From assembly GCA_027593305.1 (NCBI GenBank), contig JAQCJA010000255.1:1-6888 (forward strand): 6,888 bases of DNA, given 5' to 3'. Within the stretch, counting starts at the first letter, position 1. Each line of letters begins with the position of its first letter. The DNA is from a bacterium (GTDB taxonomy: Bacteria; Latescibacterota; UBA2968; UBA8231). Shown piece after piece: positions 1-6,044 of this stretch. The translations under genes were made by a program, and so were the position numbers. Under the pieces are notes generated by a model that was not told where the DNA came from, did not search any database, and worked only from the letters and a program-made list of their open reading frames with translations.

Positions 1-107
1 CTAGCTGCCGCGCTTCCTGCACGAAAATGCCACGGAATAACTGCGGCGCAGGCCACCCACCCGAACGCCGCGCTGGCGTAAGGCAATTGGAGGGCTCGAC
101 GCAGAAG
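1..107. other. Non-coding or unidentified flank
   Basis: No gene is supported here. On the plus strand one frame is open from base 1 to a TAA at 79-81. It could be the last 26 codons of a gene entering from the left, converging on the dpp operon, but the residues are not recognisable. On the minus strand, frames starting from GTG codons run into a TAG at 4-2 within a few codons, and no ATG is present. I see no RNA gene or repeat. Confidence 0.4.
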
Positions 108-145
108 AAAAAAGGGAGCCCCCACCAGATTGCTCTGACGGGGCC
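108..145 (-). terminator. Rho-independent terminator of the dpp operon
   Basis: On the minus strand, 75 bases after the dppF stop, CCCCGTCAGA and TCTGGTGGGG flank a GCAA tetraloop (143-120). In RNA they pair over ten consecutive positions, two of them G-U or U-G wobbles. After the stem come GCTCCC and then six T (113-108). An alternative lower stem, GGCCCC with GGGGCT, brings the helix to within three bases of the T run. On the plus strand the two wobbles become A-C mismatches and no T tract follows, so the element points in the dpp direction. This is the expected end of the operon transcript. Confidence 0.75.
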
Positions 146-219
146 ATGAGGTGCGTGGCGTCTGGTGCGGACTATTCGGCGACGACCTTCGACTCTCCAT
201 CCCCTTGCTCAACAACTGT

Positions 220-1185
220 TCACAGGACATGGTGACAGGCGACCATGCGGCCATCCTGTTCGCGCAACTCAGGCCTCTCCGCGGCGCAGCGGTCAGTAGC
301 CAGGGGGCAGCGTCGATGGAAGGCGCACCCCGATGGCGGATCCAGGGGCGAGGGCAGCTCGCCGCTGAGCACGACACGCTCGGCGCGCCGCGTGGGATCC
401 ACGAAGGGTGTGCTGGCCAGCAGCGCACGGGTGTAGGGATGCCGCGGGTTGCGGAACACCTGCTCCTTGGGCCCCTGCTCGGCGGTGCGGCCCAGATACA
501 TCACCAGCACCTCGTCGCTGATGAGTTCGACCACGGACAGGCCGTGTGAGATGAACAGATAGGCCACGCCCATTTCCTGCTGGAGATCCATCAGCAGGTT
601 GAGCACCTGTGCCTGGATGGAGACGTCCAGCGCCGACACCGGCTCGTCGGCAACAACGATGCGTGGCTCCAAAATCAGCGCACGGGCGATGGCGATGCGC
701 TGGCGCTGGCCACCGGAGAACATGTGCGGGTAGCGGTCGTAGTGTTCCGGGCGCAGGCCTACCCGCGCCAGCATCGCCCGCCCGCGCTCGCGGCGTTCGG
801 CTGCGGATTGATCGGTATTGATGACCAGCGGCTCCTCGAGGATGGCACCGACTTTCTTGCGCGGATTGAGCGACCCATAGGGATCCTGGAATACCATCTG
901 CACGGTACTGCGCAAGGAGCGCGCCTGCGCCGCGTCACCCGGACGTACTGCCTCACCGACGATGACCAGGCTGCCCGCAGTGGGGGGCTCGATGAGCGTC
1001 ACCAACCGCGCCAGGGTCGATTTGCCGCAGCCGGATTCGCCTACCACCGCCAGCGTGTTGCCCGGCTGCAGGCTGAAGCTCACACCGTCAACGGCGCGCA
1101 GCGTCGCCGAGCCGGCGAACAGTCCACGGCGCACCTGGTAGTGACGCGTGAGCGCCTGAGCCTCCAATACCGGCGCAGCGCTCAC
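220..1185 (-). CDS. dppF: Dipeptide ABC transporter ATP-binding subunit DppF
   Basis: DppF is one of the two cytoplasmic ATPases that power the dipeptide importer; it pairs with DppD under the DppB/DppC permeases. The 321-residue product shows the A-loop Tyr16, Walker A GESGCGKST (49-57), Q-loop Gln100, signature FSGGQRQR (156-163), Walker B ending ADEP (179-182), and switch His214. The residue after the switch His is Gly, where the family usually has Asp. The C-terminal oligopeptide-transporter domain carries Cys287, Cys293, Cys300 and Cys317. The GTG start is chosen because GGAGGAAGG lies 7 bases upstream and homology to E. coli DppF begins here. The frame stays open further upstream, with an ATG at 1284 overlapping dppD, but those 33 codons are arginine-rich and unlike the family. 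It is the last gene of the operon, 88 bases after dppD. Confidence 0.96.
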   Translation of the reverse strand: MSAAPVLEAQALTRHYQVRRGLFAGSATLRAVDGVSFSLQPGNTLAVVGESGCGKSTLARLVTLIEPPTAGSLVIVGEAVRPGDAAQARSLRSTVQMVFQDPYGSLNPRKKVGAILEEPLVINTDQSAAERRERGRAMLARVGLRPEHYDRYPHMFSGGQRQRIAIARALILEPRIVVADEPVSALDVSIQAQVLNLLMDLQQEMGVAYLFISHGLSVVELISDEVLVMYLGRTAEQGPKEQVFRNPRHPYTRALLASTPFVDPTRRAERVVLSGELPSPLDPPSGCAFHRRCPLATDRCAAERPELREQDGRMVACHHVL

Positions 1186-1277
1186 TGGACGACCTTCCTC
1201 CGGATCGCGCAGCGATCTGGTCCGGGCGGCGTGGAACCCTCGGCGGCGGCGGAGAAAACGCACACGCCGCCGCTCAT
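1182..1277 (-). CDS. Possible 31-residue linking ORF between dppD and dppF
   Basis: An ATG at 1277 shares ATGA with the dppD stop. The frame then runs 31 codons to a TGA that shares GTGA with the dppF start. The peptide begins MSGGVCVFSAAAEG and ends RRKVVQ; I recognise no family, signal peptide or membrane segment. The two 4-base overlaps would let ribosomes pass from dppD to dppF by termination and reinitiation. That is an inference from geometry. The alternative is that this is an untranslated spacer: dppF has its own good ribosome-binding site, and a frame this short can be open by chance in GC-rich DNA. Confidence 0.3.
   Translation of the reverse strand: MSGGVCVFSAAAEGSTPPGPDRCAIRRKVVQ
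1193..1201 (-). promoter_or_regulatory. Ribosome-binding site deciding the dppF start
   Basis: On the minus strand GGAGGAAGG (1201-1193) precedes the GTG at 1185. The GGAGG core ends 11 bases before the start codon, and the second AAGG ends 7 bases before it. This is the best Shine-Dalgarno match in the operon and the reason for placing the dppF start at GTG rather than at the upstream ATG at 1284. Confidence 0.75.
1200..1220 (-). promoter_or_regulatory. Small hairpin abutting the dppF ribosome-binding site
   Basis: On the minus strand GATCGC (1217-1212) and GCGATC (1208-1203) form a perfect 6-bp stem with loop TGC. Beyond one A-C mismatch, CC (1220-1219) can pair with GG (1201-1200), which is the first part of the dppF Shine-Dalgarno. 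The helix is short, so any effect on dppF translation is likely to be modest. Confidence 0.4.
1243..1273 (-). promoter_or_regulatory. GC-only 9-bp hairpin right after the dppD stop
   Basis: On the minus strand GCGGCGGCG (1273-1265) and CGCCGCCGC (1251-1243) are perfect reverse complements separated by a 13-base loop. The stem starts at the base after the dppD TGA. No T run follows, so it does not look like a terminator. It could slow RNA decay or set the relative output of dppD and dppF; that is inference. The arms are simple triplet repeats that can arise easily in GC-rich sequence. Confidence 0.45.
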
Positions 1278-2233
1278 GGGGCATCCGTCCCGAGCGGAAA
1301 GAAACATCGGTGCCGGGCACCGGGCGCGCCGGACAGCGGCGGCGACTCACTGCGGCAGCGCTCCTGCACGTGCTGGCAGCGCGGATGGAACAGGCAGCCA
1401 TGCGGCCGGTCGTAGGGACCGGGCACGACACCCGGGATGGTCGGCAGGCGTTGGCGGCCCCCGGCGCGCTCGGGCAGAGCATCGAGCAGCGCGCCGGTGT
1501 ATGGATGCTGCGGGCGGGTGAACAGGTCGCCGACGCTGCGCTCTTCCACCAGCTGCCCGGCATACATCACGCCGATCCGTTGTGCCGTCTCGGCGATGAC
1601 GCCCATGTCATGGGTGATCAGCACCAGCGCCATGCCGGTGTCCTGCTGCAGTTGCAGCAGCAGGTCGAGGATCTGTGCCTGAATGGTGACGTCGAGTGCC
1701 GTCGTCGGCTCGTCGGCGATCAGCAGCTTGGGATGGCAGGCGATGGCCATGGCGATCATCACGCGCTGATTCATGCCGCCGGAGAGCTGATGCGGAAACG
1801 AGGACAGGCGACCGGCGGGAGCAGGAATGCCGACCTGATCCAGCAGGTGAATGGTGCGCTCGCGTCTCTCGGCGCGACTGCCTCCCTGGTGCACCTTGAT
1901 CGCCTCCATGATCTGGAAGCCGACGGTGAAGCACGGGTTCAGGCTGGTCGTGGGCTCCTGGAAGATCATCGCCACGTCCTTGCCGGTGATGCGCCGTCGC
2001 TCTGGCGGCTGCATGGCGAGCAGGTCCTGACCGTCAAACTGCAGACGGTCGGCAGTGACGATGCCAGGCCAGGCAACGAGCCCCATCAGCGCCAGCATGG
2101 TGACGCTCTTGCCGGAGCCGGATTCACCGACGATGCCGAGCACCTCACCGGGCTCGACAGTCAGCGAGACGCCGTCCACCGCCCGGAACGAGCCGAACTC
2201 CACAGTCAGGTTCTGTACATCGAGAAGGGCCAC
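1274..2233 (-). CDS. dppD: Dipeptide ABC transporter ATP-binding subunit DppD
   Basis: DppD is the second ATPase of the importer, acting at the cytoplasmic face as partner of DppF. The 319-residue product (E. coli DppD is about 327) has Walker A GESGSGKSV (36-44), Q-loop Gln92, signature LSGGMNQR (150-157), Walker B ending ADEP (173-176), D-loop ALD (179-181) and switch His208 followed by the usual Asp. The C-terminal domain has PGVVPGPYDRPHGC, typical of DppD, and four cysteines (280, 286, 293, 310) in the spacing reported to hold a [4Fe-4S] cluster in some relatives; the cluster itself is inference. Translation starts at a GTG two bases after the dppC TAG. No Shine-Dalgarno is visible, so it probably depends on ribosomes finishing dppC. 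Confidence 0.96.
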   Translation of the reverse strand: MALLDVQNLTVEFGSFRAVDGVSLTVEPGEVLGIVGESGSGKSVTMLALMGLVAWPGIVTADRLQFDGQDLLAMQPPERRRITGKDVAMIFQEPTTSLNPCFTVGFQIMEAIKVHQGGSRAERRERTIHLLDQVGIPAPAGRLSSFPHQLSGGMNQRVMIAMAIACHPKLLIADEPTTALDVTIQAQILDLLLQLQQDTGMALVLITHDMGVIAETAQRIGVMYAGQLVEERSVGDLFTRPQHPYTGALLDALPERAGGRQRLPTIPGVVPGPYDRPHGCLFHPRCQHVQERCRSESPPLSGAPGARHRCFFPLGTDAP

Positions 2234-2235
2234 GG

Positions 2236-3153
2236 CTACATTCGCTTGAGCTTGGGATCGAGGGCATCACGCAACCCGTCGCCCAGCAGATTCAACGCCA
2301 GCACGGTGACCAGGATGGCCACGCCGGGGAAGGTCACCACCCACCAGGCGCGCAGCACGAACTCGCGTGCTTCGGCGAGCATGGTCCCCCACTCCGGTGT
2401 CGGCGGTTGCGCCCCCATGCCGAGGAAGCCGAGGGCGGCGGCATCCAGGATGGCGCTGGAGAAGCTGAGGGTCGCCTGCACGATGAGCGGCGCCAGGCAG
2501 TTGGGCAGCACCGTCACCACCGCCAGTCTGAGGGTGCCGGCGCCGGCGACGCGCGAGGCGGTAACGTAGTCCTTGCTGCGTTCGGTGAGGGCGGCGGCGC
2601 GTGTCAGCCGTACCAGATGCGGGATGTAGACCACCGAGATCGCCAGCATGGCGTTGAACAGATCCGGACCCAGGATGGCAACGATCACCACCGCCAGCAG
2701 CAGGCTCGGCAACGACAGCAGGATGTCCATCGTGCGCATGACGACGATCTCGATCACACCGCGGTGAAAGGCCGCTACCAGCCCCAGTGTGATGCCAGCC
2801 GTAAGCGACAGGGAGATCACGATCAGACCGATGACCAGCGAGTAGCGGGCGCCATGCATGATTCGCGACAGCATGTCGCGGCCGACGGCGTCGGTACCCA
2901 GCGGGAACTCGGCGCTGCCCCCTTCCTGCCACATGGGTGGCTGCAGGAAATGTTCACGGAACTGCTCGTTGGGCGGGTGTGGATGGGTGAAGTCGGCGCT
3001 GATGGCGACGAGGCAGATCACGGCAAACACCAGCAGTCCCGCCACGGCGCCCTGGTTCTGGCTGAAGTAACTCCAGAATTCACGCAGCGGGTGCGGCGGC
3101 TCGTGTACCTGGGCCTGGACCTGAGCCGTCGGTGTCTCGATGCTCGCGCTCAT
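2236..3153 (-). CDS. dppC: Dipeptide ABC transporter permease DppC
   Basis: DppC is one of the two inner-membrane permeases and forms the channel together with DppB. The 305-residue product matches the DppC length. It has a cytoplasmic N-terminal tail ending in PLREFWSYF, a first membrane segment at about 35-54, and a long periplasmic loop with PPMWQEGGS and LGTDAVGRDMLSR (85-97). Further segments lie near 103-129, 136-162, 166-180, 221-246 and 272-291. The EAA-type loop that docks on the ATPases is at about 196-220, containing YVTASRVAGAG. The block LGFLGMGAQPPTPEWG (241-256) is strongly conserved in the family. The ATG lies 16 bases after the dppB stop without a recognisable Shine-Dalgarno, so translational coupling is likely. 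Confidence 0.96.
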   Translation of the reverse strand: MSASIETPTAQVQAQVHEPPHPLREFWSYFSQNQGAVAGLLVFAVICLVAISADFTHPHPPNEQFREHFLQPPMWQEGGSAEFPLGTDAVGRDMLSRIMHGARYSLVIGLIVISLSLTAGITLGLVAAFHRGVIEIVVMRTMDILLSLPSLLLAVVIVAILGPDLFNAMLAISVVYIPHLVRLTRAAALTERSKDYVTASRVAGAGTLRLAVVTVLPNCLAPLIVQATLSFSSAILDAAALGFLGMGAQPPTPEWGTMLAEAREFVLRAWWVVTFPGVAILVTVLALNLLGDGLRDALDPKLKRM

Positions 3154-3169
3154 GGCGTGGTGTGCACGA

Positions 3170-4180
3170 TCAGCGGTTGTGGCGGATGCGCGGGTTGATG
3201 AGCCCGTACACCAGGTCCACTGCCAGGTTGACGAGGATGACAGTCGTGGCGATGAGCAGAATGCCGCCCTGCACCGAGGGATAATCGCGGCGACTGATGG
3301 AGTCGATCAGCCACTTGCCGATGCCCGGCCAGGCGAAGATGGTCTCTGTCAGCACGGCACCGGAGAACAGGACCCCTACCTGCAGCCCGATGACGGTCAC
3401 CACCGGGATCAGCGCATTGCGCAGCGCATGCAGGCCGATCACACGCAGCGGCGCCAGGCCCTTGGCACGCGCCGTGCGTACGTAATCCTCGTTCAATACC
3501 TCGAGCATCGCCGAACGGGTCTGCCGCGCGATCACCGCAAGCGGGATGGTGCCAAGCACGATCGTTGGCAGCACCAGGTGCGAGAGCGTCGAGACAAACG
3601 CGCCCTCCTGTCCCGACAGCAGGCTGTCGATGAGCATGAAGCCCGTTACGGCGTCGAAGTAGAAGAGCAGGGAGATGCGCCCGGAAACCGGGGTCCAGCC
3701 GAGGATGCCGGAAAACAGGATGATGAGCAGCAGACCCCACCAGAAGATCGGCATGGAGTAGCCCGTCAGGGCGACGCCCATCACCGTGTGGTCGAACGTG
3801 CTGCCGCGGCGTACCGCGGCGATGATACCCGCCGGCAGGCCGAGAAGGACCGCGAAGAGAAGGGCGCACAAGGACAACTCGACCGTCGCCGGGAACAGCG
3901 TGAAAAACTCTTCGCTCACGGGCCGCTTGGTGACGATGGACTTGCCGAGGTCGCCGTGCAACACGCCGCCGATGTAGCTGGCGTACTGCACCAGCAGCGG
4001 CTTGTCGAGACCGAGGCCGGCGCGCAGTTGGGCGTGCCGTTCGGCCGTCATGCCGCGCTCTCCCACCAGCAACTCCACCGGGTCGCCGGGGATCAGCCGG
4101 ATCATGGCGAAGGCCAGCAGCGTGATGCCGATAAAAGTCGGCAGCACCAGGCCAACACGAGTGAGGATGAATCGGATCAA
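3170..4180 (-). CDS. dppB: Dipeptide ABC transporter permease DppB
   Basis: DppB is the partner permease of DppC in the inner membrane. The 336-residue product (E. coli DppB is 339) has a first membrane segment at about 9-30 containing PTFIGITLLAF, then IPGDPVELLVGERG, and further segments near 97-123, 133-160, 198-219, 256-283 and 301-328. The EAA loop sits at about 232-255 with YVRTARAKGL. The C-terminus NPRIRH is typical. The start is a TTG: MIRFILTRV from this codon aligns with the N-terminus of E. coli DppB, the next in-frame ATG (residue 26) would remove the first membrane segment, and a TAA lies in frame three codons upstream. No Shine-Dalgarno precedes it; the gene begins 26 bases after dppA. 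Confidence 0.94.
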   Translation of the reverse strand: MIRFILTRVGLVLPTFIGITLLAFAMIRLIPGDPVELLVGERGMTAERHAQLRAGLGLDKPLLVQYASYIGGVLHGDLGKSIVTKRPVSEEFFTLFPATVELSLCALLFAVLLGLPAGIIAAVRRGSTFDHTVMGVALTGYSMPIFWWGLLLIILFSGILGWTPVSGRISLLFYFDAVTGFMLIDSLLSGQEGAFVSTLSHLVLPTIVLGTIPLAVIARQTRSAMLEVLNEDYVRTARAKGLAPLRVIGLHALRNALIPVVTVIGLQVGVLFSGAVLTETIFAWPGIGKWLIDSISRRDYPSVQGGILLIATTVILVNLAVDLVYGLINPRIRHNR

Positions 4181-4189
4181 GAGGAAATC

Positions 4190-4210
4190 TTATTGCAGGT
4201 CGACGCTCAT
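4190..4210 (-). CDS. Possible 6-codon mini-ORF between dppA and dppB
   Basis: An ATG at 4210 shares ATGA with the dppA stop and opens a six-codon frame, MSVDLQ, ending in TAA. This frame is the same as dppB, whose TTG start follows nine bases after the TAA. It could hand ribosomes from dppA to dppB by reinitiation. Its codons come from a local duplication of the dppA tail, so it may be only a by-product of that event. Confidence 0.25.
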   Translation of the reverse strand: MSVDLQ

Positions 4211-4223
4211 TGCAGATCGACGC
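4190..4223 (-). repeat. 17-bp tandem duplication of the dppA stop region
   Basis: On the minus strand GCGTCGATCTGCAATGA (4223-4207) is followed immediately by GCGTCGACCTGCAATAA (4206-4190). The copies agree at 15 of 17 bases; the differences are one T/C and the middle base of the stop codon. The first copy encodes the last residues of DppA plus TGA. The second repeats them in a different frame and ends in TAA just before the dppB start. A small replication-slippage duplication is the simplest origin. Confidence 0.8.
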
Positions 4224-5796
4224 CGTAGAATTTGTGCAGGCCGAAGGGGTCGATTCTGTAGCCCACAACTTCGTTGCGCATGGGCATGAATACCACCGAG
4301 TGGGCAATGGTGATCCACGGCGCCTCTTCCTTGAAGATGACCTGCGCCTTCTCGTAGTACTCCGTACGCCTGGCGATATCGGCGGTGCTTTTGGCCTGCA
4401 TCAACAGGGCCTCGAAATCCTCGTTGCACCAGCGGGCGCGATTGGCGGCGTCCCTGGCGGCGCCGCAACTGAGCAGTGTGAACAGAAAGTTGTCCGGGTC
4501 GCCGTTGTCACCCGTCCAGCCGAGCAGCACGGTCTGGTGCTCGCCCATCTTCGAGCGCTTCAGATACTCCCCCCACTCGAAGGTGACGGGCCGGGCGGTG
4601 ACGCCGACCTTGGCCCAGTCGGACTGAATCAGCTCTGCCATGCGGCGTGCGTTTGGGTTGTAGGGGCGCTGCACCGGCATGGCCCAGATGTCGGTCTCGA
4701 GATGGCTCACGCCCGCTTCCGCCAGCAACCTGCGGGCCCCCTCCGGGTCGTAGGCGTAGTCCTGGATTGACTCGTTGTACGACCAGATTGTGGGCGGGAA
4801 GGGGTTCTTGGCAATCATGCCTTCGCCCTGGTACACGGCGTCGATGATGGCCTGTTTGTCGACGGCCATGTTGAGTGCCTGACGCACGCGTTTGTCGGTG
4901 AAGGGTGCCTTCTCGGTGTTGAACGCGAGGTAGCCGATGTTCATCCCCGCCTGTTCCTGCAGAATGAGCGCCGGATCACTCCGGATGCTGGCGATGTCAG
5001 CCGGGTTGGGGTAGGCCATCACGTGACACTCGCCGGCACGCAGCTTCTGCAGTCGCACCGAGGCGTCCGGCGTGATGGCGAAGATCAGGTCGTCGATGGC
5101 AGCCTTTCCCGCCCAGTAGTCGGGATGGGCCTTGTAGCGGATGACGGCGTCCTTCTGATACGCCAGCAGCAGGAACGGGCCAGTGCCGACGGGCTGCAGA
5201 TCAGCCTTCTCAGGCGTGCCTGCAGCGAGCAGGGCGTCCGCCTGCTCCCTGGACATGATGGAGGCGAAGTCCATGCCCAGGTTGGAAAGAAAGGGGGCCT
5301 CGGGTCGGTTCAGGGTGAACCGCACGGTCAGGGCGTCGATTTTGTCGATGGACTGGATCAGGGCAGGCATGTCCATCGACTCGAAGTATTCGTACTGGCC
5401 GCCGGACACGTTGTGCATGGGATGGTCGACCAGCAACTGACGCTCGAAGCTGTAGACGACGTCATCGGCGTTGAACTCGCGCGACGGCGTAAAGTTTCTG
5501 CTGGCATGGAACTTGACGCCGGCGCGCAGCTTGAACGTGTAGGACAGGCCGTCGTCGGAGATGGTCCAACTCTCCGCCAGCCCGGGTACAATTGTGAGGT
5601 TGGTAGGCTCGAACTCGACGAGTCGGTCAAAGATCTGACGTGAGGAGGCATCGAAGGTGGTGCCCGCCGTGTAGAGCGAGGCGTTGAAGCCCTCGGGGCT
5701 GCCCTCAGAGCAGTACACCAGCGTCTTGGCCTGGGCAGTGAGAGCCGTCAGACCCAGTGCGGCGGCGAGCGCGAGGCCCCGTGCTCTGTCTTTCAT
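4207..5796 (-). CDS. dppA: Periplasmic dipeptide-binding protein DppA
   Basis: DppA captures dipeptides in the periplasm and delivers them to DppB/DppC; relatives also take heme and serve chemotaxis. The 529-residue product (E. coli 535) starts with a Sec signal peptide, with predicted cleavage after AQA at residue 23, so the mature protein begins KTLVYCSEG. It belongs to family 5 of solute-binding proteins. Four cysteines (29, 257, 444, 457) match the two disulfides of E. coli DppA in number and spacing. Arg377 in MPVQRPYNPNARR and Asp430 in GWTGDNGDPDN correspond to the residues that hold the peptide carboxylate and amino group, supporting true dipeptide specificity. The ATG is chosen because it begins the signal peptide and GGGAG lies 9 bases upstream. 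The frame is open to an ATG at 5919, but those 41 extra codons resemble no signal peptide. It is the first gene of the operon. Confidence 0.97.
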   Translation of the reverse strand: MKDRARGLALAAALGLTALTAQAKTLVYCSEGSPEGFNASLYTAGTTFDASSRQIFDRLVEFEPTNLTIVPGLAESWTISDDGLSYTFKLRAGVKFHASRNFTPSREFNADDVVYSFERQLLVDHPMHNVSGGQYEYFESMDMPALIQSIDKIDALTVRFTLNRPEAPFLSNLGMDFASIMSREQADALLAAGTPEKADLQPVGTGPFLLLAYQKDAVIRYKAHPDYWAGKAAIDDLIFAITPDASVRLQKLRAGECHVMAYPNPADIASIRSDPALILQEQAGMNIGYLAFNTEKAPFTDKRVRQALNMAVDKQAIIDAVYQGEGMIAKNPFPPTIWSYNESIQDYAYDPEGARRLLAEAGVSHLETDIWAMPVQRPYNPNARRMAELIQSDWAKVGVTARPVTFEWGEYLKRSKMGEHQTVLLGWTGDNGDPDNFLFTLLSCGAARDAANRARWCNEDFEALLMQAKSTADIARRTEYYEKAQVIFKEEAPWITIAHSVVFMPMRNEVVGYRIDPFGLHKFYGVDLQ

Positions 5797-5805
5797 GTTT
5801 CTTGT

Positions 5806-5853
5806 CTCCCGCGAACTGTCCTGTTGATGCCGACACACGCGCAGTCGCGGGAA
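5806..5853 (-). promoter_or_regulatory. Leader hairpin masking the dppA ribosome-binding site
   Basis: On the minus strand TTCCCGCGACTG (5853-5842) pairs with CAGTTCGCGGGAG (5818-5806): twelve pairs (one G-U) with a single bulged T at 5814 and a 23-base loop. The 3' arm contains GGGAG (5810-5806), the only Shine-Dalgarno for the ATG at 5796. If it folds in the mRNA it would hide the ribosome-binding site. A second pairing is possible: CGCGCAG (5881-5875) with CTGCGCG (5844-5838) takes three bases of the same 5' arm and could compete. Whether a ligand, a small RNA or temperature controls it is unknown; a protein-binding inverted repeat is less likely given the long spacer. Confidence 0.5.
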
Positions 5854-5994
5854 GCCGTCGTCGATTCTGCTGTTCTGCGCGGCGCAATGATTGCTGACGC
5901 GGCGGGTCGACTCTGACATTCGAGGACGCCCGCGCCGTTGACTATCTAACTGCCGTCCGCTGAGTGGCGCAAGTATCGTGGAGGGGACGCCCGG

Positions 5995-6022
5995 GCCCCC
6001 GGATGCTGCTGCATCCGGGGGC
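5995..6022 (-). terminator. Perfect 12-bp hairpin, probable terminator of the oxidoreductase gene
   Basis: GCCCCCGGATGC (5995-6006) and GCATCCGGGGGC (6011-6022) are exact reverse complements around a 4-base loop. It lies 22 bases after the oxidoreductase stop and before the dppA leader, where a terminator is expected. No T run follows on the minus strand, and only a short ATATTT on the plus strand, so it is not a textbook intrinsic terminator. It may stabilise a 3' end, assist Rho, or be a single copy of a dispersed palindrome. Confidence 0.5.
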
Positions 6023-6044
6023 TGATATTTCCTGCCAGCTCTGG

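Noticed and set aside
1186..1563. Upstream extension of the dppF frame
   Set aside because: The extension is overlapped by the end of dppD, is Arg/Ala/Ser rich and has no family similarity; the GTG at 1185 has a strong ribosome-binding site.
1310..2569. Long open frame on the plus strand (419 codons), with similar ones at 724-1521 and 3140-4228
   Set aside because: They lie exactly opposite well-recognised dppF, dppD, dppC and dppB. They are rich in His, Gln, Arg and Asp as expected for the complement of GC-rich genes, and show no domain I recognise.
3150..3167. Five-codon GTG frame after the dppB stop whose TGA overlaps the dppC ATG
   Set aside because: Too short to separate from chance. 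It resembles the mini-ORFs at the other two junctions, but has neither a start overlap with dppB nor a Shine-Dalgarno.
4190..4468. 92-codon minus-strand frame, with others at 3150-4307, 1608-1934 and 2267-2932
   Set aside because: These are out-of-frame shadows of dppA, dppB, dppD and dppC, with low-complexity Arg/Ala/Gly-rich translations.
5797..5919. N-terminal extension of dppA from an ATG at 5919
   Set aside because: It would bury the clear Sec signal peptide behind 41 unrelated residues; the ATG at 5796 has its own Shine-Dalgarno.
5943..5972. Possible sigma-70 promoter for dppA on the minus strand: TTGCGC, 18 bases, TAGATA
   Set aside because: Only three of six bases match at each element; in this GC-rich leader such matches are expected by chance, so no promoter is called.
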